A DNA stretch of 64,000 bases from Leptolyngbya boryana PCC 6306 (GTDB lineage Bacteria > Cyanobacteriota > Cyanobacteriia > Leptolyngbyales > Leptolyngbyaceae): NCBI RefSeq assembly GCF_000353285.1, contig NZ_KB731324.1, positions 2,436,577-2,500,576 of the forward strand, given 5' to 3'. The notes beneath the pieces are model-generated. The model saw only the letters and a list, made by a program, of their open reading frames with translations. It had not been told where the DNA came from and searched no databases. The translations under genes and the position numbers were made by a program. Positions within the stretch are counted from its first letter, which is position 1. Each line of letters opens with the position of its first letter. Of the stretch, positions 53,789 through 62,161 are shown in pieces.

Positions 53789-56272
53789 ATGCAACCACGA
53801 CGCACCCCCCGGCGAGCGAGTCAACTGCTTGCTGCTACATTTTTACTCACCACTGGATTCCCTCTCGCACCTGTATTTGCAGAAGGAACTCAAGCCGGTA
53901 CTTCGATTAGTAACACCGCCAATGTTACCTACCGTTCTCCCAGAGATCCGGGAACGACCATCAATGCAACCTCGAACACTGTCTCAGTGCAAGTTGCAGA
54001 AGTGGCGGGGATTACGGTGACAGCCTCAGGGGTTACAGATGTTGACGGTGGACAGGTTGAGGTTGGAGACACCCTTTACTACACCTACAGCTTGACCAAC
54101 GTTGGTAACGATCCAACGAGCTTCCGGATTCCAAACTTGGCAAGAGTGACTGGCCCAGGTACACCTGGCACCCTAGAGTACAGCATTGATGGGGGAGCGA
54201 CTTGGACTGCGTTTCCAGGAAGTGAATTGCTCACCAACACAATCCCAAGCTTAGCGAACGGGATTGTGCCGGGCGGTTCAATTCTAGTACGTGTGCCTGT
54301 GACGATCGCAGCTGGGGCACAGGCGAATGATGTGGTTTCTGTCACCTTAGGGGATACTCCTGGAGATGCCCAAAACCAAGCCCGAAGCCCGAATGGAGGC
54401 GACGTTTATACCGTCGATAATCCAGACGGAACGCCAGGCGGAGAAGTGACAGGCGCACCTGTCAACGGCGTTCGAGAAGCGAGCAGTACAGCACAAGCAA
54501 CGGTCAATCAAACGGCAAGAACCTATGCGTTAGCAACATTGCTGAAGACCCGGACAGGCTATACCCCCACTGGAGCGCCGGGTCCCGGTGATGATCAAAT
54601 CTCCTATGGATTGAGCTTGCGAGTTGAAAATACTGATCCAACCGGACTTGGAATTACGCCTGCGCCTTTGGCTGGAACGACAGTCAATGGTGTAGCTGGC
54701 TCAAATATCTTAGTCTCGGATGCGATTCCTCTAGGCACAACGTTTGTCAGTGCTGTTGCTCCACTGGGTTGGCAAACAGTTTACACTAGCTCTGCGATTT
54801 CAATCGATGCAAACCAAGCGACGTGGAGCACAACTCCGATCGCGAATCCAACCCGGGTTGGTTTTGTCAGAACGGGCACGATTGCGCCTGGAACGACAGT
54901 CACCGGATTCCAAATCACCGTAGCCGTAGCAGGAACTCCTGCGTCTATTACAGTTGCAAACATTGGCCAATTGTTCGGTTCGACTCCAAGCCAAACGGTT
55001 GGACAACCTGGTGTACCAGTTTACGACGAATCTGGTGACCAGAATCCAAGTAACTACAGCGACGATGGAACTCCTCCTGGAACAGATTCAAACGGCGATG
55101 GTGTGCCTGATGCTTTGCCTGATACAGACATTGACGATGGTTTCGTCAATACTCCAGCTAGCCCTGAAACAGGTATCGATTCCGGCAACAATAATTCGGG
55201 TCAAGACAGCACCCCAACTGAAGGGGGTGGTGAAGCCAGTGTTTTCACCCTAAACACGCCTGTCCCGGCTGCTGTGAGCAATGGTCCCGATGGCGCACCC
55301 ACCGCAACGGGTCCTTCTGGTACAGACAATGACGACTTTACGAATGCTTCGTCTCCTGTTCCACCGAACCTCGTTGCTGGAACTAATGCAACGCTTGACC
55401 CTGCTCCTGTTGCCTTTACAAACACGGTGCTGAACAGTGGAACGAGTCCTGGCAATATTGTGCTGACTCCACAACCTCCAGCGACTCTGGATCATCTTCC
55501 TGCAAATTCTACGGTGACGATTACGGCTGGTAGCAGTTCTGTGACTTATCAGTATGACGGTGCAGGGAACTACACGATCGTATCGAGCAACACAGGTGGA
55601 AACCCGATTCAAATCAACAATGTTCAACCGGGTCAGCAGGTGAACTATGGGGTTGAGGTCAATCTTCCGCTGAACACGCCGCTGTCAACCGATATCAATC
55701 GAGGTTTCCCGGTTCCAATTCAGGCAGGGATTGATACAGATAGTAACATTGCGACGATTGAGGCGACGAATTTGACCATCGATCGAGTCTATACAGGCTA
55801 CCTCAGAACGGTCAAAGAGAGCCGCATTCTGCCGGGTACAGGTCCAGCACCGACAGCTGCGGATTCCACGTTCAGCACTACCCAAAAAACGCCTGCTCCA
55901 GGCAACGTCATTGAGTATCGGATTACCTACACCAACATTTCAGAACCGCAATCCGGCACAGGCAACATCATCCTGGAAGCTGAGCAAGTGGTGATTGATG
56001 AAAATGGCGTATCCGGTGCAAACAACACGAACAACTGGGCAAGAGACAATGATGGCAATGGCATCATTGACACGAGCAACATTGTAGGAAGTGCAGCGGA
56101 TTCTGGTGCTTCGACGGTTAATTTCTTTAGCGGCAATCCAGCAACGACTGGGGCTGTTGATCAGACGGGAACGACGGCAACTACTGATGTGACGCGATAT
56201 GTGAACACGGTAACTGGCATTGTTGCACCTCAGCAATCTCGAACCTTCACGTTCCGCCGTCGCGTGAACTAA
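53789..56272 (+). CDS. Large secreted DUF11-repeat protein
   Basis: The 827-residue protein has a signal peptide at 1-32 (RASQLLAATFLLTTGFPLAPVFA). The mature part opens with GTSISNTANVTY and goes on in DUF11 style: VGDTLYYTYSLTNVGND, SNTVSVQV, LEYSIDGGATW, DAIPLGTTFVSAVAP and NVQPGQQVNYGVEV. TSP3-like Ca-binding stretches (DSNGDGVPDALPDTD, NDGNG) occur near 430. It ends SRTFTFRRRVN without membrane helix or sorting motif. DUF11 domains are extracellular beta-sandwiches. It is the first gene of the surface cluster and is followed by a hairpin at 56285-56324. Confidence 0.85.
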   Translation: MQPRRTPRRASQLLAATFLLTTGFPLAPVFAEGTQAGTSISNTANVTYRSPRDPGTTINATSNTVSVQVAEVAGITVTASGVTDVDGGQVEVGDTLYYTYSLTNVGNDPTSFRIPNLARVTGPGTPGTLEYSIDGGATWTAFPGSELLTNTIPSLANGIVPGGSILVRVPVTIAAGAQANDVVSVTLGDTPGDAQNQARSPNGGDVYTVDNPDGTPGGEVTGAPVNGVREASSTAQATVNQTARTYALATLLKTRTGYTPTGAPGPGDDQISYGLSLRVENTDPTGLGITPAPLAGTTVNGVAGSNILVSDAIPLGTTFVSAVAPLGWQTVYTSSAISIDANQATWSTTPIANPTRVGFVRTGTIAPGTTVTGFQITVAVAGTPASITVANIGQLFGSTPSQTVGQPGVPVYDESGDQNPSNYSDDGTPPGTDSNGDGVPDALPDTDIDDGFVNTPASPETGIDSGNNNSGQDSTPTEGGGEASVFTLNTPVPAAVSNGPDGAPTATGPSGTDNDDFTNASSPVPPNLVAGTNATLDPAPVAFTNTVLNSGTSPGNIVLTPQPPATLDHLPANSTVTITAGSSSVTYQYDGAGNYTIVSSNTGGNPIQINNVQPGQQVNYGVEVNLPLNTPLSTDINRGFPVPIQAGIDTDSNIATIEATNLTIDRVYTGYLRTVKESRILPGTGPAPTAADSTFSTTQKTPAPGNVIEYRITYTNISEPQSGTGNIILEAEQVVIDENGVSGANNTNNWARDNDGNGIIDTSNIVGSAADSGASTVNFFSGNPATTGAVDQTGTTATTDVTRYVNTVTGIVAPQQSRTFTFRRRVN

Positions 56273-56284
56273 GCTCAGTAGCCT

Positions 56285-56324
56285 TTTTGCAAGGAGTGAT
56301 TTTCTAACGCTGCTCCTTGCAAAA
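56285..56324 (+). terminator. Intercistronic 12-bp hairpin
   Basis: TTTTGCAAGGAG (56285-56296) and CTCCTTGCAAAA (56313-56324) pair perfectly around a 16-nt loop, 13 bp after the stop of the DUF11 gene. No T-tract follows on the plus strand; it may tune the mRNA ratio between the two genes or act as a weak terminator. Confidence 0.5.
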
Positions 56325-56376
56325 GGTCTGATTGTTCATCCCATCATCTGCATTCATTTTTTACCGGAGAACCTTT

Positions 56377-56940
56377 ATGAAACGTTGGTCTATTAGTTTA
56401 GGTGCAGTAGCTCTCATTGCTGCAACATTGCCATTCCTCAACGGTACGCCTGTGATGGCAAGCCTGCAACAGGCAGGAGCCGCGATCGCAGAGCGCCTAC
56501 AACGCCCAGAAGTCAAACTCAACCTTGCAGTTGAGAAGCAAACCGTCATGGTCAATGAGCAAGGGCAAAAACAAGTGAAGTGGAATGCTCTGCAAGGCAA
56601 AGCTCTGGTTGAACCCGGGAATGTTCTGCGGTACAGCTTGACCGGGAAAAATGCGGGAGATCTGCCTGCTCAAGGCATTGAATTGACCCAACCGATTCCG
56701 AAAGGCACAAAATTTGTGTTGAACTCAGCCACAACAAACAGTGCAGGACAGATCACTTACAGCATTGATAACGGCAAAACTTTTGTGGAAGCACCGACGG
56801 TGACGGTGACCTTAGCAGACGGCAAGACGGTCGAACGTCCTGCACCTGCTGAAGCTTATACCCATGTGCGCTGGAACCTGGCTAAAGATTTGAATCCTCA
56901 AGCTGCCCTGATGGCTGCTTACCAAGTCGAAGTCCGCTAG
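56377..56940 (+). CDS. Small secreted DUF11-like protein
   Basis: 187 residues from ATG 56377 (GGAGA upstream), signal peptide about 1-24 (ISLGAVALIAATLPFLNGTP). The domain matches the protein at 50062: VLRYSLTGKNAGD, IELTQPIPKGTKFVLNSAT, ITYSIDNGKTFVEAP, ADGKTVERPAPAEAYTHVRW and MAAYQVEVR. Family members look like single DUF11 beta-sandwiches; the role is unknown. It lies in the surface cluster, between the large DUF11 gene and the protein with SdrD-B-like domain, and a terminator follows. Confidence 0.8.
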   Translation: MKRWSISLGAVALIAATLPFLNGTPVMASLQQAGAAIAERLQRPEVKLNLAVEKQTVMVNEQGQKQVKWNALQGKALVEPGNVLRYSLTGKNAGDLPAQGIELTQPIPKGTKFVLNSATTNSAGQITYSIDNGKTFVEAPTVTVTLADGKTVERPAPAEAYTHVRWNLAKDLNPQAALMAAYQVEVR

Positions 56941-56955
56941 AGCGAAGTTTGGACT

Positions 56956-57016
56956 AGAGGGAAAGAGCGAGCTTAGAAATAGAGCGCTTCTATCGGTTTC
57001 TTTTCCCTCTTTTTTT
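56956..57016 (+). terminator. Terminator after the 56377 gene
   Basis: The stem AGAGGGAAA (56956-56964) / TTTCCCTCT (57002-57010) with inner short stems is followed by a run of at least six T. This splits the cluster into an upstream pair and a downstream group starting at 57084. Confidence 0.75.
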
Positions 57017-57083
57017 CATACATTCAATTTTTTCAACTGTTATAGCTTTATTCCCCCAAGAGTTAGGGACTAAGAGGAGCCTC

Positions 57084-58586
57084 GTGAATCGTCCTCAGAT
57101 GAGAGAAAAAATATATCGAACTTGGCAGAGTGTGCTGTTAGCGATCGTTGCTAGTGGAGTCACAGCCCCTGCTACGTTTTCCCAAAGTCGTCCTCTCTTA
57201 AGCAATCAAGCCGAGTTACGTTATGTCGATCGGAGGTCGCAGCGCCCCTATAGTCTCATTTCTAATTCCTTGGGAACGGTTGCTAGTGGACTTGTTGATC
57301 CATTAGGACGGGTGCTTGGGTGTAATGGTGAATTGCTGCCAGACTATCGCGGATTCTCGGTCGCTCTATATGAGCCAGATCCAAGCGATCCGACAGGGAC
57401 AGAGCTGGGTCGGTTAGTTGATCTGACTCCTACTGAGAGTCCCGACATTCCGGGGAATGGAATCCGTCCAGGACTGGCACCCAATCTGAGTAACATTAAT
57501 CCTTTCTTTCTCACGAATGGCGAGGGCGGTCGATATAACTTCCTGTTTGACCCAAATCGTGGTCAAACAGATCCAGGAAAAACTTACATCCTTGTGATCA
57601 ATCCGCCTGCCAATTCAATCTATCGACAACGCCGCATCAAGATTGAAATTCTCACACCTACTGGAACAGTCAATAACAGCATCGTCCGCTATCTGGCAAC
57701 GTCGCTTGATGATCAACCGATCAGTACGACTGGCGGAACGAATATTACAAGTACAGTCGTGTTTGTTCCAGATGCTGAGCAAGTTGGCTTAGACCTTTTA
57801 TCGTTGCAGTTTAACTCTTTGCTTTGTCAGTCTGAGCAAATGCAATTAGTCAAGAGTGGCGATCGCGCAACCGCAGAGCCGGGGGACTCTGTGATCTATC
57901 GATTGTCGATTCGGAACCAATCAGATGCAGGCTTAACTCAAATTCAAGCGACCGATACTTTGCCAACTGGGTTCAAGTTCTTAGCGAATTCAGTGCAGGC
58001 AGAAGTCGGCGGGCAGATTGTGCCTGTCACGACTGAAACACAAGGTTCGACGGTGATTTTCCGCTCGACTGCGACGATTCCACGGGGCAGTGTCATGAAC
58101 ATTGCTTATGCAACACAGCTTACGCCTGATGCAATTCGAGGATCGGGACGCAATAGCGCGATCGTCAATGGGCAACGAGTGGATAACGGGTTTGCTGTGA
58201 AAGATGGCCCGGCAACTCATCAACTCCGCATTCGTCCGGGGATTACTTCCGATTGTGGAACCATCATTGGGCGAGTGTTTGAGGATAAGAACCAAGACGG
58301 AGAACAGCAGAAGGATGAACCTGGAATTCCTAATGCTGTAATTTTCCTTGATGACGGAAATCGAATTACGACGGATAAAGATGGATTGTTTTCGGTCGCG
58401 AATGTTTTGCCTGGAAGCCGATCTGGTGTTTTGGATCTCAGTAGTATTCCGTCTTATACCCTTGCACCAACTCCCACGTTTAGAGAGCGCCGGAGTCAAT
58501 CTCGGCTAGTTCGTCTTGCTCCGGGCGGACTGGTACGAATGAATTTTGGTGTCGTTCCAGTCTCGCGTAAAGAGGGCAAGTCATGA
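57084..58586 (+). CDS. Secreted protein with DUF11 and SdrD-B-like domains
   Basis: The 500-residue protein has a signal peptide (about 14-34: WQSVLLAIVASGVTAPATFS). Residues 35-230 are an unrecognised beta-rich region that includes SLYEP-like strands and NFLFDPNRGQTDPGKTY. A DUF11 domain lies about 255-370 (RATAEPGDSVIYRLSIRNQ, ATDTLPTGFKFLANSV). A CnaB/SdrD-B-like domain follows at 395-450 (GTIIGRVFEDKNQDGEQQKDEPGIPNAVI; core VFEDKNQDG.Q...EPGIPNA). The gene overlaps the barrel gene by 4 bp (ATGA), so their translation is coupled; the protein may be the periplasmic or surface partner of the barrel. Confidence 0.82.
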   Translation: MNRPQMREKIYRTWQSVLLAIVASGVTAPATFSQSRPLLSNQAELRYVDRRSQRPYSLISNSLGTVASGLVDPLGRVLGCNGELLPDYRGFSVALYEPDPSDPTGTELGRLVDLTPTESPDIPGNGIRPGLAPNLSNINPFFLTNGEGGRYNFLFDPNRGQTDPGKTYILVINPPANSIYRQRRIKIEILTPTGTVNNSIVRYLATSLDDQPISTTGGTNITSTVVFVPDAEQVGLDLLSLQFNSLLCQSEQMQLVKSGDRATAEPGDSVIYRLSIRNQSDAGLTQIQATDTLPTGFKFLANSVQAEVGGQIVPVTTETQGSTVIFRSTATIPRGSVMNIAYATQLTPDAIRGSGRNSAIVNGQRVDNGFAVKDGPATHQLRIRPGITSDCGTIIGRVFEDKNQDGEQQKDEPGIPNAVIFLDDGNRITTDKDGLFSVANVLPGSRSGVLDLSSIPSYTLAPTPTFRERRSQSRLVRLAPGGLVRMNFGVVPVSRKEGKS

Positions 58587-61500
58587 AGTCGCAGTTTTTC
58601 TTGTATGTCTCTCTCTTCTTGGCGGGAGTTTTGCTCGCTCCAGTACAAGCTCAGGAGGCGAATTCTAAACAGCAATCAACCCCGACATCTCTTGAATCAG
58701 TTGATGCAGCAAAACCGAGTTCAACCGCAGTTGAGGTAAAGCCTGAACGGCAACCCAACCCGGAATTCTCTGCGCAAAGCACAACTGATGAGGTCAAGAT
58801 TCTTTCACCTGCGATCGATGCGGTTATTGATGTGCCTGCTGCAATGGTTGTTGTTCAAGCTCCAGAAGGTAAGCAGGTCGAACTGCGAGTCAATGGTGTA
58901 CTTGTCTCTAATCAACTGATTGGACGAACCGAGACGGATCAAAAATCAGGTCAGGTGCTCCGAACTTACTATGGTGTTTCGCTGCAACCAGGTAGCAATA
59001 CAATCTCTGCGCAAATCATTGGTGCTAGTCAATCAGCGCAAGTCACCGTACAGGTACGTGGGGAAGCTGAGAAACTCTCTGTACAAGCCGCAGAAGCCAA
59101 AATTCCTGCAGATGGACGATCGACTGCGGCGATTCGAGGCGAGCTTCTGGATGGACAAGGCAATCGATCGAATCGAGACGCATTAATCACGCTTTCAACG
59201 ACCGCAGGCGAATTCCTAGATACAGATGCAGCAGCGGATCAGCCTGGCTTTCAAGTCAAAGCAGAGCGAGGACAATTTACGGCGCGATTGAGATCGGGAT
59301 TAGAAGCAAGGACGGTGACCATTCGCGCGGCTGTTGGAAAGCTAGAAGACTTTACTCAATTGCAGTTTGAGACGAACCTGCGTCCTTCGATCGCGACGGG
59401 GGTGATTGATTTACGATTCGGTAGACAAGGCACGGATTTTTACAGAAGCTTCCGTGATTTTCTGCCTGTGAATCGGGATAACAACTATCAACTCGATTTC
59501 GGTGCAGCCGTTTTTGCGACGGGGCGCATCGGAGATTGGTTGCTCACAGGTGCATACAACAGTGCTCGTCCTTTGAATGAGACGTGTGATGGCACGAATA
59601 GTTTGTTTCGACCCAATGACCAATCCTGTGATCAGAACTATAGTGTTTATGGAGATAGCTCTGAATCAACGATTCTCACGCCTTCGATCGATAGTCTTTT
59701 CCTGAAGCTAGAACGCACCTCACCTGTTGCTGGAGCCGGGACAGACTATGCCATGTGGGGTGATTACACCACTGAAGAATTTGCGACGCGATCGCAAGAA
59801 TTCAGTGCGACAAATCGCCAGCTTCACGGCTTTAAGACGAACTACAATTTCGGCAATCTCCAAATCACAGGACTGTTTGCGAACAATATTCAGGGATTTC
59901 AACGCGATACGCTTGTTCCTGATGGCACAAGCGGATTTTACTTTCTCTCTCGTCGGTTGCTCGTTGAAGGGAGCGAGTCGATTTTTCTGGAACTCGAAGA
60001 ACTCAATCGACCCGGAACCGTGCTCAAACGTCAGCAACTGAGCCGTGGAAAAGATTATGAAATTGATTACGATCGAGGCACGATTTTATTTCGTGAGCCG
60101 ATCACTCGAACTGATGTTGGAGAGGTTGGAGAAACGCTGGTTCGTCGTATTGTTTCGACCTATCAATACGATACGCCTGGCTCAGATTCTCGGATGTTTG
60201 CGGGTCGAGTGCGATATCATTTCGCCCGTGGCTTAAATCGTGAAAGTTGGCTAGGTGCGACTTATCTTCGAGAAGATCAAGGCACGAGAGATTTTGAGTT
60301 GTATGGAGCCGATGCGTTTGTTTCCCTCGGTCAGAATAGTCATGCTTTAGCAGAATATGCTCGATCGACAAATCTCTCTGATGTGCTGGGATTAGTCAGC
60401 GGGTCTGCTTATCGGTTTGAGCTAGAAAGCAAACTTTCGCAAGGCATTGATGCGCGTGCCTACTATCGTCAAGCTGATACAGGCTTTGCAAACAATGCAA
60501 CGGTTAGTTTTGTTCCAGGTCAAACTCGCTATGGGACTCAACTGACAGCACAAGTTGGTAAAACGACAAATTTACGATTTCAATATGACCATGAGGATAA
60601 TCGCGGCATTGCACCGCGTCCGTTAACCACACTCGAAGATCTCTTTAGTCCTCGAACAGAGCCACTCCCAGGGACACAGGTTGACAATTCGCTCACGACG
60701 ATTTTGGCAGGGATTCAGCAGAAAATTGGCACAGCGGATTTAACCGTCGATTGGATTCATCGCGATCGCGAAGATCGGCTGAATTCTGGTTTGGATAGTA
60801 ACTCGGATCAATTGCGATCGCGCCTCAATGTCCCGCTGACTCGCGACTTGACGTTTATTGCTCAGAATGAGACGACGCTTTCTCAAGAAACAGATGCGAT
60901 TTATAGCGATCGCACGTTACTGGGTCTAAACTGGCAAGTTGTTTCTGGTATCAATGTTCAGTTAGCCCAACAATTTTTCACTCGTGGGCAATTTGAAGGA
61001 CAATCGATCACTAGCTTAAATGTGATTGGCGACTATAAATTGGCGCGAGACACGACGTTGAGAGGGCGCTATACGCTCTGGGGCGGTGCGAACGATTTAA
61101 CGATGCAGGGCGCAATTGGAATTAACCAAGGCATCGTGATTTCTCCTGGGTTACGGCTTGACTTAGCATACGATCGCATCTTCGGCGATTTTCTTGGTCG
61201 AAGTGCTGCTGGTTCTCGATTTGCTCAGCCTTTTGCGTTTGGACAAGGTGCTTCGGCGCTTGGACTTGAAAGTGGTGATAGTTATAGCGTTGGGCTTGAA
61301 TACACGGGTAGTCCAGACTTTAAAGCGAGCGCTCGCTATGAGCATCGCTCGTCTTCACAGAGTCGCAATACAGTAATTTCAGCCGCAGCGGCTGGAAAAA
61401 TTAGTCCTGAGCTAACCGCGTTGCTGCGATATCAGCAAGCGAATAGCGCGAATCAGACCTTGGTTGGGTTGCCAGACACAGCGAACTTGAAATTTGGTTT

Positions 61501-62110
61501 AGCTTATCGCAATCCACGCGACGATCGATTCAATGCCCTACTACGGTACGAATACCGCAAAAATCCTGCGACGATTCCTGACAGTATTTTATTCAGCACT
61601 GGCACTGGCACAAAGGATCATCTATTTGGACTCGAAGCAATCTATGCCCCGGATTGGCGATGGGAATTTTATGGTAAATTTGCTCTGCGGAATAGTCGCT
61701 CTTATTTAGCAAGTGATTTGGCAGGAACAAGCACTGCAACGTTAACTCAGATTCGCGCAACTTACCGTTTTGCAGAGCAATGGGATATAACGGGTGAGGC
61801 TCGTTGGATTCATCAAACTGCTGGATTTAGTGAAACTGGCTTAGCGATCGAAGCGGGCTACTACCTCAATCCAAATCTTCGGCTTGCCGCAGGCTATAGC
61901 TTCGGGCGTGCCCACGATCGAGACTTAACCGGATCGCGTTCTGCTGGAGGAATCTATCTTGGCTTAACCATGAAAGTGAATGAACTTTTCAACGGCTTTG
62001 GATTGCAAAAAGTGCCACCTCCACAAAATGTCAAAGAGGATCAAGTCACTACCCAACAAGCCACACCAGCAACGCCGCAAGCAAATTCCTCTACCGATAC
62101 GCCACGTTAA
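58583..62110 (+). CDS. Outer-membrane beta-barrel with N-terminal Ig-like domains
   Basis: The 1175-residue protein has a signal peptide (1-24, QAQ). Residues about 70-158 form an Ig-like domain (VKILSPAIDAVIDVPAAM, LQPGSNTI), and about 165-265 a Big-1-like invasin domain (LSVQAAEAKIPADGRSTAAI, GNRSNRDALITLST). From about 275 to 1130 there are many alternating strands with aromatic girdles (SLFLKLER, YQLDFGAAVFATGRI, LTAQVGKTTNLRFQYDHE, LRLDLAYDRIFGDF, LGLEYTGSPDFKASARYE, LRLAAGYSFGR) ending in LGLTMKVNELFNGF. A short disordered tail follows. Known barrel families with this order (Ig before barrel) were not recognised. Overlaps the previous gene by 4 bp. It is the best candidate exporter or anchor of the DUF11 proteins. 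Confidence 0.8.
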   Translation: MKSQFFLYVSLFLAGVLLAPVQAQEANSKQQSTPTSLESVDAAKPSSTAVEVKPERQPNPEFSAQSTTDEVKILSPAIDAVIDVPAAMVVVQAPEGKQVELRVNGVLVSNQLIGRTETDQKSGQVLRTYYGVSLQPGSNTISAQIIGASQSAQVTVQVRGEAEKLSVQAAEAKIPADGRSTAAIRGELLDGQGNRSNRDALITLSTTAGEFLDTDAAADQPGFQVKAERGQFTARLRSGLEARTVTIRAAVGKLEDFTQLQFETNLRPSIATGVIDLRFGRQGTDFYRSFRDFLPVNRDNNYQLDFGAAVFATGRIGDWLLTGAYNSARPLNETCDGTNSLFRPNDQSCDQNYSVYGDSSESTILTPSIDSLFLKLERTSPVAGAGTDYAMWGDYTTEEFATRSQEFSATNRQLHGFKTNYNFGNLQITGLFANNIQGFQRDTLVPDGTSGFYFLSRRLLVEGSESIFLELEELNRPGTVLKRQQLSRGKDYEIDYDRGTILFREPITRTDVGEVGETLVRRIVSTYQYDTPGSDSRMFAGRVRYHFARGLNRESWLGATYLREDQGTRDFELYGADAFVSLGQNSHALAEYARSTNLSDVLGLVSGSAYRFELESKLSQGIDARAYYRQADTGFANNATVSFVPGQTRYGTQLTAQVGKTTNLRFQYDHEDNRGIAPRPLTTLEDLFSPRTEPLPGTQVDNSLTTILAGIQQKIGTADLTVDWIHRDREDRLNSGLDSNSDQLRSRLNVPLTRDLTFIAQNETTLSQETDAIYSDRTLLGLNWQVVSGINVQLAQQFFTRGQFEGQSITSLNVIGDYKLARDTTLRGRYTLWGGANDLTMQGAIGINQGIVISPGLRLDLAYDRIFGDFLGRSAAGSRFAQPFAFGQGASALGLESGDSYSVGLEYTGSPDFKASARYEHRSSSQSRNTVISAAAAGKISPELTALLRYQQANSANQTLVGLPDTANLKFGLAYRNPRDDRFNALLRYEYRKNPATIPDSILFSTGTGTKDHLFGLEAIYAPDWRWEFYGKFALRNSRSYLASDLAGTSTATLTQIRATYRFAEQWDITGEARWIHQTAGFSETGLAIEAGYYLNPNLRLAAGYSFGRAHDRDLTGSRSAGGIYLGLTMKVNELFNGFGLQKVPPPQNVKEDQVTTQQATPATPQANSSTDTPR

Positions 62111-62161
62111 ACTATCGCGATTCTTCTCACTCTGCCCCGAAACTGAGCCAGGATGTTACCC

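Noticed and set aside
55250-55627. 125-residue minus ORF inside the DUF11 gene
   Set aside because: Arginine/serine-rich shadow of the Thr/Gly-rich DUF11 frame.
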